From Treponema sp. (GTDB taxonomy: Bacteria > Spirochaetota > Spirochaetia > Treponematales > Breznakiellaceae), in the NCBI GenBank assembly GCA_031257695.1, contig JAIROB010000069.1, positions 1-5,422 of the forward strand: a DNA stretch of 5,422 nucleotides, in the 5' to 3' direction. Positions 1 through 5,422 of this stretch are shown here, piece by piece. A program made the translations under genes and the position numbers. The notes below the pieces were generated by a model, which worked only from the letters and a program-made list of their open reading frames with translations, was not told the origin of the DNA and did not search any database. The first letter of the stretch is position 1. Each line of letters opens with the position of its first letter.

Positions 1-767
1 GTCTGGGCGGGGTTCCAGTAGCGCACCCCAAAGTCGAGCATATCCGGGATGAAGTCTTCGCAGCGCCCGCAGTTGTGGAATTCGATCCATACGCCCCGGT
101 CTGTCGCGTGTTTTGCCAGGCGGGCATAAAAGGGCTTGAAAAATTCCCGGTACATTTCTGCGGAAAAGAAGGGATAGTCCTTGGTCGCCGTGTCATCGGC
201 AATGCCGAGCAAATCGGGCTTAAAAACATCCAGGCTTTTGATTACCAGCGGCTCGTACCATTCCATGAGGTAGTCCAGCAATTCGTGAACCGCCTCCCGC
301 TCCTCGTGCATCGCGACCAGGGCTTCGGTATGGCCCATAAAGCCGCAGAGCTGCTGGAAAGGCGACTGCATGGAAAACATCATGGAAACCGCGGTTTTGC
401 TGCGGTCCACAGGCTCAAGCTGCTTTTTGGCTATCCCCTCTAAATCGTAGTTTTCCCAGGTCGGAGGATGCCTGATAACGCTTCGCCATTTACGGATATC
501 CTCCAGAATAAATTCCCCCGGTTTCGGCAGCGCGGCATAGCCCGTTTCCTTGGTGGCAACGTGGGGAACCCCCCAGCGGTCCACGAATTCTTTGGGCGGG
601 CTCGCCCCCGGCGCCGGAAAAAAACTCATGCCCTCGGGCATGAACACGTCAAAGGGCCCCACCATAGCGGTGGGAATCCTGTCCTTGTAGGGCCCGCCAT
701 AGGGCACATACTCGGGCATTTCCCCCCGGCCCAAACGCAGATAATTTTCTTTAGCGGTAATTTCCAT
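1..767 (-). CDS. URO-D-family protein, probable corrinoid/methyl-transfer enzyme (partial, C-terminus outside window)
   Basis: The first 255 codons of a gene that runs off the left edge. The open frame from the ATG at 767 has no stop. The start is supported by AAGGAG six bases upstream and by a promoter just before it. The N-terminus (MEITAKENYLRLGRGEMPEY) resembles the opening of uroporphyrinogen-decarboxylase-superfamily methyltransferases and lacks the RQAGRY-type motif of true heme-pathway UroD. Near residues 231-234 is HNCG, followed by a stretch ending DFGVRYWNPAQ. In MtaA/MtbA-type methylcobamide methyltransferases, an H-x-C pair plus a later Cys bind the zinc that activates the thiol acceptor; the later Cys would lie outside this window. 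The likely role is methyl transfer between a corrinoid protein or methylated substrate and an acceptor in the cytoplasm, but the substrate cannot be read. It appears to be a separate transcription unit from the upstream chaperone operon. The family call is firm; the reaction is inferred. Confidence 0.85.
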   Translation of the reverse strand, partial: MEITAKENYLRLGRGEMPEYVPYGGPYKDRIPTAMVGPFDVFMPEGMSFFPAPGASPPKEFVDRWGVPHVATKETGYAALPKPGEFILEDIRKWRSVIRHPPTWENYDLEGIAKKQLEPVDRSKTAVSMMFSMQSPFQQLCGFMGHTEALVAMHEEREAVHELLDYLMEWYEPLVIKSLDVFKPDLLGIADDTATKDYPFFSAEMYREFFKPFYARLAKHATDRGVWIEFHNCGRCEDFIPDMLDFGVRYWNPAQ

Positions 768-773
768 AGAACG

Positions 774-779
774 CTCCTT
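774..779 (-). promoter_or_regulatory. Ribosome binding site of the URO-D-family gene
   Basis: The minus strand reads AAGGAG, six bases before the ATG at 767. It is a strong Shine-Dalgarno match and decides the start of the partial URO-D-family gene. Confidence 0.8.
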
Positions 780-794
780 AGAATGGAATACCCT

Positions 795-823
795 ATTGTA
801 CCCCTCCCCTCGCGGAAATGCAA
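795..823 (-). promoter_or_regulatory. Sigma-70-type promoter for the URO-D-family gene
   Basis: On the minus strand, TTGCAT (818-823) and TACAAT (795-800) are separated by exactly 17 bases. The -10 box matches TATAAT at five of six positions and the -35 box keeps TTG. Transcription would start near 787-789, giving a leader of about 20 bases that contains the ribosome binding site. This suggests the URO-D-family gene is transcribed independently of the chaperone operon. No operator half-sites were recognised. Confidence 0.6.
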
Positions 824-840
824 AGAAAAAAAGCGCTTGG

Positions 841-1111
841 GTCCCCCCGCCACAGGCCCCGCGCCACAGGCCCCCTATGGGCCCTCTACGCGGCACGGGG
901 ACGCCCGGGACAAAGGCGGGGGGCGGCGGAGTCTGCCTGGCCGAACGTCTCTGGAATTCCCCGCTGCAGCAGACCCGCGTAGCGGGGCGGCGGAAGCGGA
1001 CTCTACAGGCAAGTGAGCGCCGGGCATACTCCGCCGCCCCCCGTTTTAGTCTCTATGCGTCCCCGGAAACCCAGACATGGGCCCATAGGGGGGGGCTTGA
1101 GTTGCGGGGAC
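841..1111. repeat. Large imperfect inverted repeat filling the gap after the J-like gene
   Basis: Two arms of about 100 bases face each other. Perfect pairing blocks, from the outside in, are 841-846 with 1106-1111 (6 bp), 871-884 with 1079-1092 (14 bp), 896-904 with 1057-1065 (9 bp) and 917-932 with 1028-1043 (16 bp). Pairing continues at 7 of 9 positions between 933-941 and 1019-1027. The central part can form its own hairpin, 959-965 with 981-987. The blocks are collinear and similarly spaced in both arms, so the whole is one palindromic unit. It lies between genes read in the same direction and its outer edge touches the stop codon of the J-like gene. It could be a miniature inverted-repeat mobile element, a structured RNA, or a complex 3' end of the chaperone transcript. 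No open frame in it looks like a real protein. The gene-free stretch 768-1110 otherwise holds only the promoter and ribosome binding site of the next gene. Confidence 0.75.
848..874. repeat. Tandem 13-bp direct repeat in the outer left arm
   Basis: CGCCACAGGCCCC occurs at 848-860 and again at 862-874, a 14-base period. Only one copy has a counterpart in the right arm of the inverted repeat, so this looks like a local duplication after the palindrome formed. Confidence 0.7.
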
Positions 1112-2460
1112 TATGCGCCGCAGCAGTGTTTGTATTTTTTGCCGCTGCCGCAGGGGCAGGGATCGTTGCGGCCCACCTTGGGCTGGGAACGGCGGACGGT
1201 TACGGGCTGCTCGGACTCCGGGTCTTCTTCGTCAAAGACAACCCGGCCCTTCGATTTTTTTAATATCCTGGAGCGCTGGCGCAGCATCTTTTCCGGATCA
1301 CGAACGCGGAGAAAATCATCAAAAAAAGAACTGTGGAGGTCGTAGATTTCGGGGAATTCCCCTTTCAAACGTCTGACATAAGGCTCGTAGTTTTTTTTAT
1401 CATCCAGGAGGTGATATTCTATTGCCGTTACCTCAAGTTCGTCATCTTCATATTCATAGCCGGCGTTTAATATCCTGAAAAGGTCGATAAAAACATCGGG
1501 AATCTTTTTTTTCGCCAGCCCTTCAATTTCAAAGCTCAACCGTACCGCGTCGAGTTGCAGCCGCTGCATCATGGAAATATCCGGGAGCAAATCCGCCATT
1601 TCCTTTAAATCGGGGTAAAGCTCCGCCAGGCTGTTGGGGGGAATAAGCAGCATTTCGTTCAGAGCCTCCTGGCCCTCATGCCGCCCCTCCTGGCCTCCTT
1701 CGCGGATCAGACGGATGATCTCCCGTAAATGGCGCATGGCAAAGTCGACTTTTCTAATGCCCGCGGCAAGAAACCCCTGGGCGTGGAGGTATATTTTCCT
1801 CCATTCTTCAGTCTTGACATCTTTAACCGCCGCCAGGGCTTTATTGACCAGAGAGCTCAGTCCGTCCACAAAATCGCTGCTGGTTTTTATATTCTCCACG
1901 GCACAGCTAATAAGCTGGGTCCAGCCCTCAATGGATGAAGGGTCCAGATCAAGGGCGCGCCGCGTTTCGGCCTCGGATTTTTTTACCCAGCCGCGTTGAA
2001 AATAACAATGAGCCAGTTCTCTGGCATAGCGGGGATTGCCGGGATTCCGCCGGCAGAGTTCTTCCCACACTTCGATAGCCTTGCCGGTTTTATTGTCATC
2101 GTAGAAGTTGTTGGCGTATTGCTCCCTCACCTTATCCAGTTCGGGGTGGCTTTTCAGAATAAGCCGGTAGAGTTCCGCCGCCTTGTCGAGCCTGCCGAAG
2201 CGATGGAAGCGTTGGGCGTCGTGGAAAAGGGGAACGACGACGGGGGGCAGATCGTTTATGGCATCGTAGTCGGCGCGTTTTTTCCTGTCCATGAGGGTTT
2301 CGTAGGCGGCGCGGATTTCCTTGAACTCTTCCGGAGAACGGTCGGGCTGGTATTTCCGCACCATGCCGAAGTACGCCTTCTTTATCTCCGCTTCAGCGGC
2401 GGTGTTTGCGATTCCCAGGACTTCGTAGTGGCTCTTTTTCACTTCATCAAACAAGAGCAA
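1111..2460 (-). CDS. J-like co-chaperone with degenerate QPD motif, TPR repeats and C-terminal SEC-C zinc motif
   Basis: A 449-residue cytoplasmic protein with no signal peptide or membrane segment. Residues 10-70 form a J domain: HYEVLGI, helix II, a loop, then [11 protein letters not shown] and a KKRADYD end. The loop reads KYQPDR (residues 36-41), so the His of HPD, needed to stimulate Hsp70 ATPase, is Gln; codon CAG is clear in the DNA. Residues about 76-185 look like three tetratricopeptide repeats, followed by a long helical region without a recognised family. The last 19 residues (431-449) match the SecA-type SEC-C motif, with likely zinc ligands C435, C437, C446 and C447. Translation probably starts at TTG 2460, four bases after an AGGGGGG stretch, and overlaps the upstream gene by 14 nt; TTG 2454 and GTG 2442 are alternatives. 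Operon context says it serves the HscC-type Hsp70. Domain calls are firm; the client or docking site is unknown. Confidence 0.9.
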   Translation of the reverse strand: MLLFDEVKKSHYEVLGIANTAAEAEIKKAYFGMVRKYQPDRSPEEFKEIRAAYETLMDRKKRADYDAINDLPPVVVPLFHDAQRFHRFGRLDKAAELYRLILKSHPELDKVREQYANNFYDDNKTGKAIEVWEELCRRNPGNPRYARELAHCYFQRGWVKKSEAETRRALDLDPSSIEGWTQLISCAVENIKTSSDFVDGLSSLVNKALAAVKDVKTEEWRKIYLHAQGFLAAGIRKVDFAMRHLREIIRLIREGGQEGRHEGQEALNEMLLIPPNSLAELYPDLKEMADLLPDISMMQRLQLDAVRLSFEIEGLAKKKIPDVFIDLFRILNAGYEYEDDELEVTAIEYHLLDDKKNYEPYVRRLKGEFPEIYDLHSSFFDDFLRVRDPEKMLRQRSRILKKSKGRVVFDEEDPESEQPVTVRRSQPKVGRNDPCPCGSGKKYKHCCGA

Positions 2461-2899
2461 AAAACCCCCCTAAAAACTTCCGCCGCCGGCCAAGGCAGAC
2501 CAGGGCTTCCGCCGCAAGGGCGTTTCCCCTGTCCCGTTCCAGGGCTTGGGCGAAACAGTCCGCCGCGGCTCCATAACGTTTTGCCAGGGCCCATAAACAG
2601 CCTTCGATGTTCAGGAGCCGCACGCTTTGACGGGAAAGGCCCCTCGCAGCCAGGGCCGCGGCCTTCCACTTTTTTTTGCCCGCCAAAAGGACTATCCTTT
2701 CCAGCTCCGGGCCCCGGGTCTCCCCGGCTTCCCCGAGCTCAATCCGGCAGATCTCCCCCAGGCGGGCCGCGTCCCCATGTTCCGGATCCAGAAGCCGGGC
2801 AAACTCCGCACAGGCCAGGGCGGCCCGCAAATCCCGCCGCCTGGCAGCGGCAAGACCCAGCCGGTAGTACCGCCCCCCCATGGCCGTGAGAAGGCTCAC
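2447..2899 (-). CDS. Small TPR-like helical protein of the chaperone operon
   Basis: A 150-residue soluble protein rich in Ala, Leu and Arg. Two stretches have the tetratricopeptide pattern of paired helices ending near a D/E-P or similar turn: about residues 8-41 ([19 protein letters not shown] onward, ending LLDPEHG) and about 92-126 ([19 protein letters not shown] onward, ending ALERDRG), with a possible degenerate repeat near 64-90. No catalytic motif is visible. The GTG start overlaps the Hsp70 stop codon (GTGA), and no good Shine-Dalgarno precedes it, so translation likely depends on ribosomes finishing the Hsp70; an in-frame ATG at 2881 is an alternative start. The 3' end overlaps the J-like gene. 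TPRs usually bind peptides or partner proteins, so an adaptor within this Hsp70 machine is the best inference. It may also be a detached N-terminal part of the J-like protein, because the two frames meet at a G6T6 tract. Confidence 0.75.
   Translation of the reverse strand: MSLLTAMGGRYYRLGLAAARRRDLRAALACAEFARLLDPEHGDAARLGEICRIELGEAGETRGPELERIVLLAGKKKWKAAALAARGLSRQSVRLLNIEGCLWALAKRYGAAADCFAQALERDRGNALAAEALVCLGRRRKFLGGFFALV
2465..2471 (-). promoter_or_regulatory. Likely ribosome binding site of the J-like gene
   Basis: The minus strand reads AGGGGGG just before a T-run and the TTG at 2460. It lies inside the end of the preceding gene, so it supports a coupled, non-ATG start. Spacing is four bases from the end of the G run and longer if only AGG pairs. 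Confidence 0.45.
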
Positions 2900-4578
2900 A
2901 GCAGTTGATCCAGTTTTTCCAGCGCCCCAAGCATGATTCGCAGATCCTCCCGCAGATCCCCGGCCCGTTCCAGGTTGTTTAAAAGAAGGGCCTCCTTAAT
3001 CTGCCGCACCAGGAGGCTCAGATCCTCCCCCTCGTCCATGCCCGAGGCGATCATCTTCTCCGCTTTGCGTATCAGGGGGCGGAAGGCCCGCGCTCCCTCG
3101 GCCTGCTCCCATTTCGACAGATCCAAAGAGGACTTGGCCTTTATCCCGGCGGTGCTGATATCAGCGGAAACCTGTTTGCCCGTGGAAACCACGCTTGCCT
3201 TTACCTGGAGGATACCGTTCATGTCATAGCCGAAACTTACCTCTATCTGTTCCTTCCCCTTTTTGGCCGGGGGTATTCCGGTAAGTCTCAACTCGCCGAG
3301 CCGCTCGTTGTTCTCTAAGTCTGAGGATTCCCCCTGAAACACGTCTATGACCACTTCGGTCTGGTAATCCGCGGCGGTGATATAAACCTGCTTCTTTTCG
3401 GTAGGAATCGTGGTGTTCCGCGGAATCAGGGGATCAAATATCTGCCGTTTGCTGAAAAAACCCTCCCGCAGGGGCGCGGTTCCCAGGGTGTAGGGGCACA
3501 CATCGGTAAGCACCAGATCCTCGTTGTTGATGCTGCCCTCGATAAGCCCCGCCTGAATCGCCGCCCCCCGGGCCACCGTCAAATCGGGATCCACCAGGGA
3601 ACGGGGAACCGCGCCCAGGGTCTCCTCCACCATCTTTTTTACGCAGGGAATCCGGGTGGAGCCCCCCACCAGAAGAATAACCTGCAAATCCTCGGGGCTC
3701 AGTTTCGCGTCACCGAGGGCGCTCATCATAGGTCCCCGGGTGGACTGCACCTTTTCCCACACCCATGCGTCAAATTCCCTGCGGCTGACGGTCTTTTCCA
3801 CTGAAACCGGCTTTCCGTCCTTGCCGGTCAGGAGGAAGGGAAGGGACACCTTAAACTCCTCCTGGCTGCTCAGGGCGATCTTACATTCCTCCGCGGCTTT
3901 TTTAAGCCGCATCAGAGCCCGTTCATCCCCCTCGGGATCCGCGAGACGGGCCATGATAATTTCGTCAAAATCCTTGCCCCCCAGATGGTTGTTCCCGCTG
4001 CTTGCTTTTACATCGATGACCCCTCCATAAAGCTCAAGGACCGTCACGTCCAGGGTGCCGCCCCCCAAATCGTAGACCAGCGCGTTCTTATAATCCTTGA
4101 GATTGGAAAGGCCGTAGTCCAGGGCCGCCGCGGTGGGCTCGTTGATGATCCGCTCCACCTGCAGCCCGGCCAGCTCCCCCGCCCTCGCGGTGGCCCGGCG
4201 CTGCGTGTCGGTAAAGTAGGCCGGCACGGTGATCACCGCGCGGTTAATTTTTTCGTTCAGCCAGTCTTCCGCGCAGCGGACCAGGTAACGAAGGAGCATG
4301 GCCTGAATCTCCTCCGGCGCGTACTCCTTTCCGTGGGCCCTGAGTTTTTCGCCGCTCCCGGTGAGCCGCTTAACCTCCATAAAGGTACAGTCGGGCCGGG
4401 TAAAAAGGTATTCGGCGGCCTCCTCCCCCAGGAGCGCTTCCCCGTCCTGGCTTATATGCGCCACCGAAGGGGTAATCAGCTTGCCCAGGGAGTTGGGAAT
4501 CAGCTTGGGCGCGCCGTCCACAATGCAGCCAATCTCCGACGTGGAAGTCCCCAAATCAATACCGACTATTCTGCTCAT
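2896..4578 (-). CDS. hscC: HscC-type Hsp70 chaperone (DnaK family ATPase)
   Basis: A 560-residue cytoplasmic Hsp70, shorter than DnaK (about 640) and close to HscC (about 556). The ATPase domain (1-353) has GIDLGTSTSEIG (6-17), K70 matching DnaK K70, VPAYF (118-122), INEPTAAALDYG (145-156), DLGGGTLDVTV (170-180) and LVGGSTRIP (303-311). The linker reads DLVLTD (354-359), then CPYTLG and RNTTIP of the substrate domain (to about 475). LTDVCPYTLG, VFQGES and FGYDMNG resemble HscC more than DnaK. The part of subdomain IIB after the GGKDF motif is about nine residues shorter than in DnaK. The helical lid (about 485-560) is short and there is no acidic C-terminal tail. The residue equivalent to DnaK R167 (here R143) and the linker Asp are kept, so a J-docking surface appears intact. 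It overlaps grpE by 23 nt and the TPR gene at GTGA. Likely role: ATP-driven binding of a restricted set of clients with the GrpE and J-like proteins beside it. HscC subtype is by resemblance; an annotator might simply call it DnaK. Confidence 0.92.
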   Translation of the reverse strand: MSRIVGIDLGTSTSEIGCIVDGAPKLIPNSLGKLITPSVAHISQDGEALLGEEAAEYLFTRPDCTFMEVKRLTGSGEKLRAHGKEYAPEEIQAMLLRYLVRCAEDWLNEKINRAVITVPAYFTDTQRRATARAGELAGLQVERIINEPTAAALDYGLSNLKDYKNALVYDLGGGTLDVTVLELYGGVIDVKASSGNNHLGGKDFDEIIMARLADPEGDERALMRLKKAAEECKIALSSQEEFKVSLPFLLTGKDGKPVSVEKTVSRREFDAWVWEKVQSTRGPMMSALGDAKLSPEDLQVILLVGGSTRIPCVKKMVEETLGAVPRSLVDPDLTVARGAAIQAGLIEGSINNEDLVLTDVCPYTLGTAPLREGFFSKRQIFDPLIPRNTTIPTEKKQVYITAADYQTEVVIDVFQGESSDLENNERLGELRLTGIPPAKKGKEQIEVSFGYDMNGILQVKASVVSTGKQVSADISTAGIKAKSSLDLSKWEQAEGARAFRPLIRKAEKMIASGMDEGEDLSLLVRQIKEALLLNNLERAGDLREDLRIMLGALEKLDQLL

Positions 4579-5197
4579 CAGCCTGTCCCCCCTCTGTATG
4601 TGTATCGTCCATGCCGCGTTCCGCGGTTCCGTCCCGTTCCGCCCTTCCTCCGGCCCCGTCCTCCCGCCCCCGGCTCACCACCACCGCGGCTTTGCGGACC
4701 AGGGAGTTCTGATACAGGTAGCCGCTTTGCAGCAGGCGAATCACCTGTTCCCGGGGGAAGGGGGATTCGGCGCTACCCTGAACACTGTGAATCTGAGGAT
4801 TCATGAGCTGCCCCTCCTCCCCAAAACGGACTATGCCGCAGCCCAAAAGGATGCTGCCGGCCTTTTCCCACAGCAGCTTCGCCTGAGGGCGCAATTCTTC
4901 ATTGCCCCCCTGTCCGGCGTAGGCGTAAAAATCCTCCAGCAGATCCGCCAAACCTATAGCCGCCAGGGCCAGCCTATCCGCCCTGGTCTTTTCGGCGGCC
5001 ACGCTTTCCCGCAAAAGACCCTGCTCCTTCACCAGATCGTAGATCTCCTCAATTTGCAGGGACGCGTCGTCCTGTTTCCTGTTGAGTTCCGTCAAAAGTT
5101 CCCGGTCCGGCGCCGCAAGAGCGGCAAATTCATATCCGGGGAGGCTCCCGGTTTCCCGGGAAAGCAGTTTGCCTAGTTCGGCCTCAAAGTCCATCAT
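4556..5197 (-). CDS. grpE: GrpE-type nucleotide exchange factor
   Basis: A 213-residue cytoplasmic protein whose layout follows GrpE. A charged, heptad-like helix spans about 28-75 (LLTELNRKQDDASLQIEEIY onward), a helical bundle about 76-118, and a beta domain about 119-176. The beta domain contains MNPQIHSV, matching the FDP-x-x-H-x-A-V type motif, and VIRLLQSGYLYQNSLVRKA, matching the V-x-x-x-GY...vlRpA-x-V-x-V signature. The function would be ADP release from the Hsp70 encoded next. The last 35 or so residues are an unusual hydrophilic tail rich in Gly, Glu, Arg and Asp with no GrpE counterpart; part of it is encoded in the 23-nt overlap with the Hsp70 gene and its ribosome binding site. 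Translation likely starts at the first of two adjacent ATG codons (5197 or 5194), five to eight bases after AGGG. It is the first gene of the operon. The sequence is divergent from housekeeping GrpE, which suggests a copy dedicated to this Hsp70. Confidence 0.88.
   Translation of the reverse strand: MMDFEAELGKLLSRETGSLPGYEFAALAAPDRELLTELNRKQDDASLQIEEIYDLVKEQGLLRESVAAEKTRADRLALAAIGLADLLEDFYAYAGQGGNEELRPQAKLLWEKAGSILLGCGIVRFGEEGQLMNPQIHSVQGSAESPFPREQVIRLLQSGYLYQNSLVRKAAVVVSRGREDGAGGRAERDGTAERGMDDTHTEGGQADEQNSRY
4587..4594 (-). promoter_or_regulatory. Ribosome binding site of the Hsp70 gene inside the end of grpE
   Basis: The minus strand reads GAGGGGGG, with eight bases between the last G and the ATG at 4578. 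It lies within the final codons of grpE, consistent with coupled translation of the two genes. Confidence 0.55.
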
Positions 5198-5230
5198 ACG
5201 CGCCCTAGGGGGAGCGGCAAAGATAGGATT

Positions 5231-5240
5231 GGCATATGCC
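5231..5240. promoter_or_regulatory. Perfect 10-bp palindrome GGCATATGCC upstream of grpE
   Basis: A fully symmetric 10-mer 33 bases upstream of the grpE start, just downstream of a candidate -10 box. Its position would suit a repressor operator for the chaperone operon. It is not a CIRCE element, and no known regulator was recognised. A 10-bp palindrome can also arise by chance. Confidence 0.3.
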
Positions 5241-5241
5241 T

Positions 5242-5270
5242 AGTATGTCCGGAAAAAGAATTATCCGCAA
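5242..5270 (-). promoter_or_regulatory. Candidate promoter of the chaperone operon
   Basis: On the minus strand, TTGCGG (5265-5270) and CATACT (5242-5247) are 17 bases apart. The boxes match the sigma-70 consensus at three and four of six positions, so the match is weak, but spacing is ideal and this is the only spacer before the four-gene operon. GATAAT at 5260-5265 is an alternative -10 box without a convincing -35. The -35 box touches the hairpin that follows the upstream gene. Confidence 0.3.
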
Positions 5271-5291
5271 GGGGCGTAGACGGCGCCCCTT
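5269..5291 (-). terminator. GC-rich hairpin right after the SUMF1-fold gene
   Basis: AAGGGGCG (5269-5276) pairs perfectly with CGCCCCTT (5284-5291) around a 7-base loop, two bases after the stop codon of the upstream gene. On the minus strand the stem is followed by GCGGATAATTCTTTTT, so the T-run is displaced by about ten bases. It probably ends or attenuates the upstream transcript. An alternative reading, as the hairpin that follows a retroelement target region, is given under findings. Confidence 0.5.
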
Positions 5292-5293
5292 TC

Positions 5294-5422
5294 CTACCAG
5301 GAACGGACCACCCGGAAGCCCACGAGGTTGTCGGTATAGTTGGGGGAATAACCCCACCAGAAGGCGTTGAGGGAATAGGGCGAGGAGGACCACCAGCTTC
5401 CGCCGGACATGGGTTTCTGGGT
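5294..5422 (-). CDS. C-terminal end of a formylglycine-generating-enzyme (SUMF1) fold protein (partial)
   Basis: The last 42 codons and the TAG stop of a gene entering from the right edge. The peptide carries SGGSWW near its start and ends VGFRVVRSW, the C-terminal signature of the FGE-sulfatase/SUMF1 fold (RGGSW ... GFRVVR). True formylglycine-generating enzymes have two active-site Cys shortly after RGGS; the 42 residues here contain no Cys, so sulfatase activation is unlikely and a binding or structural role, as in many paralogues, is more plausible. The segment between the two motifs is dominated by Ser, Tyr, Asn and Trp. A hairpin follows the stop and a 96-bp spacer separates it from grpE, so it is probably a separate transcription unit. 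Cellular location cannot be judged because the N-terminus is outside the window. Confidence 0.8.
   Translation of the reverse strand, partial: TQKPMSGGSWWSSSPYSLNAFWWGYSPNYTDNLVGFRVVRSW

Noticed and set aside
825..840. Intrinsic terminator of the chaperone operon at AAGCGCTT followed by a T-run
   Set aside because: The palindrome has no room for a loop and gives too short a stem; the T-run may matter together with the large inverted repeat, but on its own this is not a convincing terminator.
848..874. Start of a CRISPR-like array
   Set aside because: There are only two short copies with a one-base gap and no spacers; it is a local tandem duplication.
468..1345. Plus-strand open frames covering the gene-free stretch and the palindrome
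   Set aside because: They have Pro/Arg/Gly-rich composition, run through the inverted repeat and the opposite coding strand, and show no recognisable domain.
1391..1512. Two A8 runs in the J-like coding strand (1391-1398 and 1505-1512) as programmed slippage sites
   Set aside because: They encode ordinary Lys-Lys-rich stretches, the frame stays open to the SEC-C end, and no alternative-frame product looks meaningful.
1996..2889. A 297-codon open frame on the plus strand opposite the TPR and J-like genes
   Set aside because: It is antisense to well-supported coding sequence, has a Pro/Gly/Arg-rich low-quality composition and resembles no family; GC-rich DNA gives such frames by chance.
3985..5176. 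Two plus-strand open frames of about 270 codons (3985-4806 and 4361-5176)
   Set aside because: They lie opposite the Hsp70 and grpE genes, which have clear motifs; the plus-strand products look random.
5198..5293. CIRCE-type heat-shock operator before grpE
   Set aside because: No TTAGCACTC-N9-GAGTGCTAA or close variant is present in the spacer.

Overview
The window holds one complete four-gene chaperone operon and two partial genes, all on the minus strand, so transcription runs from high to low coordinates. The organism is an anaerobe-like bacterium with GC-rich DNA. The gene content (HscC-type Hsp70 with its own GrpE, a TPR/SEC-C J-like protein, a formylglycine-enzyme-fold protein, and a URO-D-family methyltransferase) is reminiscent of spirochaetes of the Treponema type. 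That assignment comes from general resemblance and is not proven by the sequence.

Reading in the direction of transcription: 5422-5294 is the last 42 codons of a formylglycine-generating-enzyme (SUMF1) fold protein, followed at once by an 8-bp GC-rich hairpin. A 96-bp spacer with a perfect 10-bp palindrome leads to grpE (5197-4556), an HscC-type Hsp70 (4578-2896), a small TPR-like protein (2899-2447) and a J-like protein with TPRs and a C-terminal SEC-C zinc motif (2460-1111). All three gene junctions overlap (23, 3 and 14 nt), so the four proteins are probably translationally coupled and made together as one Hsp70 machine: nucleotide exchange factor, ATPase, helical adaptor and co-chaperone.

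The most unusual protein feature is that the J domain carries QPD instead of the near-invariant HPD, while the Hsp70 keeps its ATPase residues and the residues known to meet a J domain. The operon may therefore work by a non-canonical J/Hsp70 interaction, or may depend on a J protein encoded elsewhere.

Between the J-like gene and the next gene lies a 343-bp gene-free stretch (768-1110). Most of it is a large imperfect inverted repeat of about 270 bp, with perfect arm blocks of 14, 9 and 16 bp. Beyond it, a well-spaced sigma-70-type promoter and a strong ribosome binding site precede a URO-D-family gene (767 to the window edge). That gene lacks the heme-pathway N-terminal motif and has an H-x-C zinc-type motif, so a corrinoid-linked methyltransferase is more likely than heme biosynthesis. 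No tRNA, rRNA, CRISPR array, IS transposase or CIRCE element was seen.
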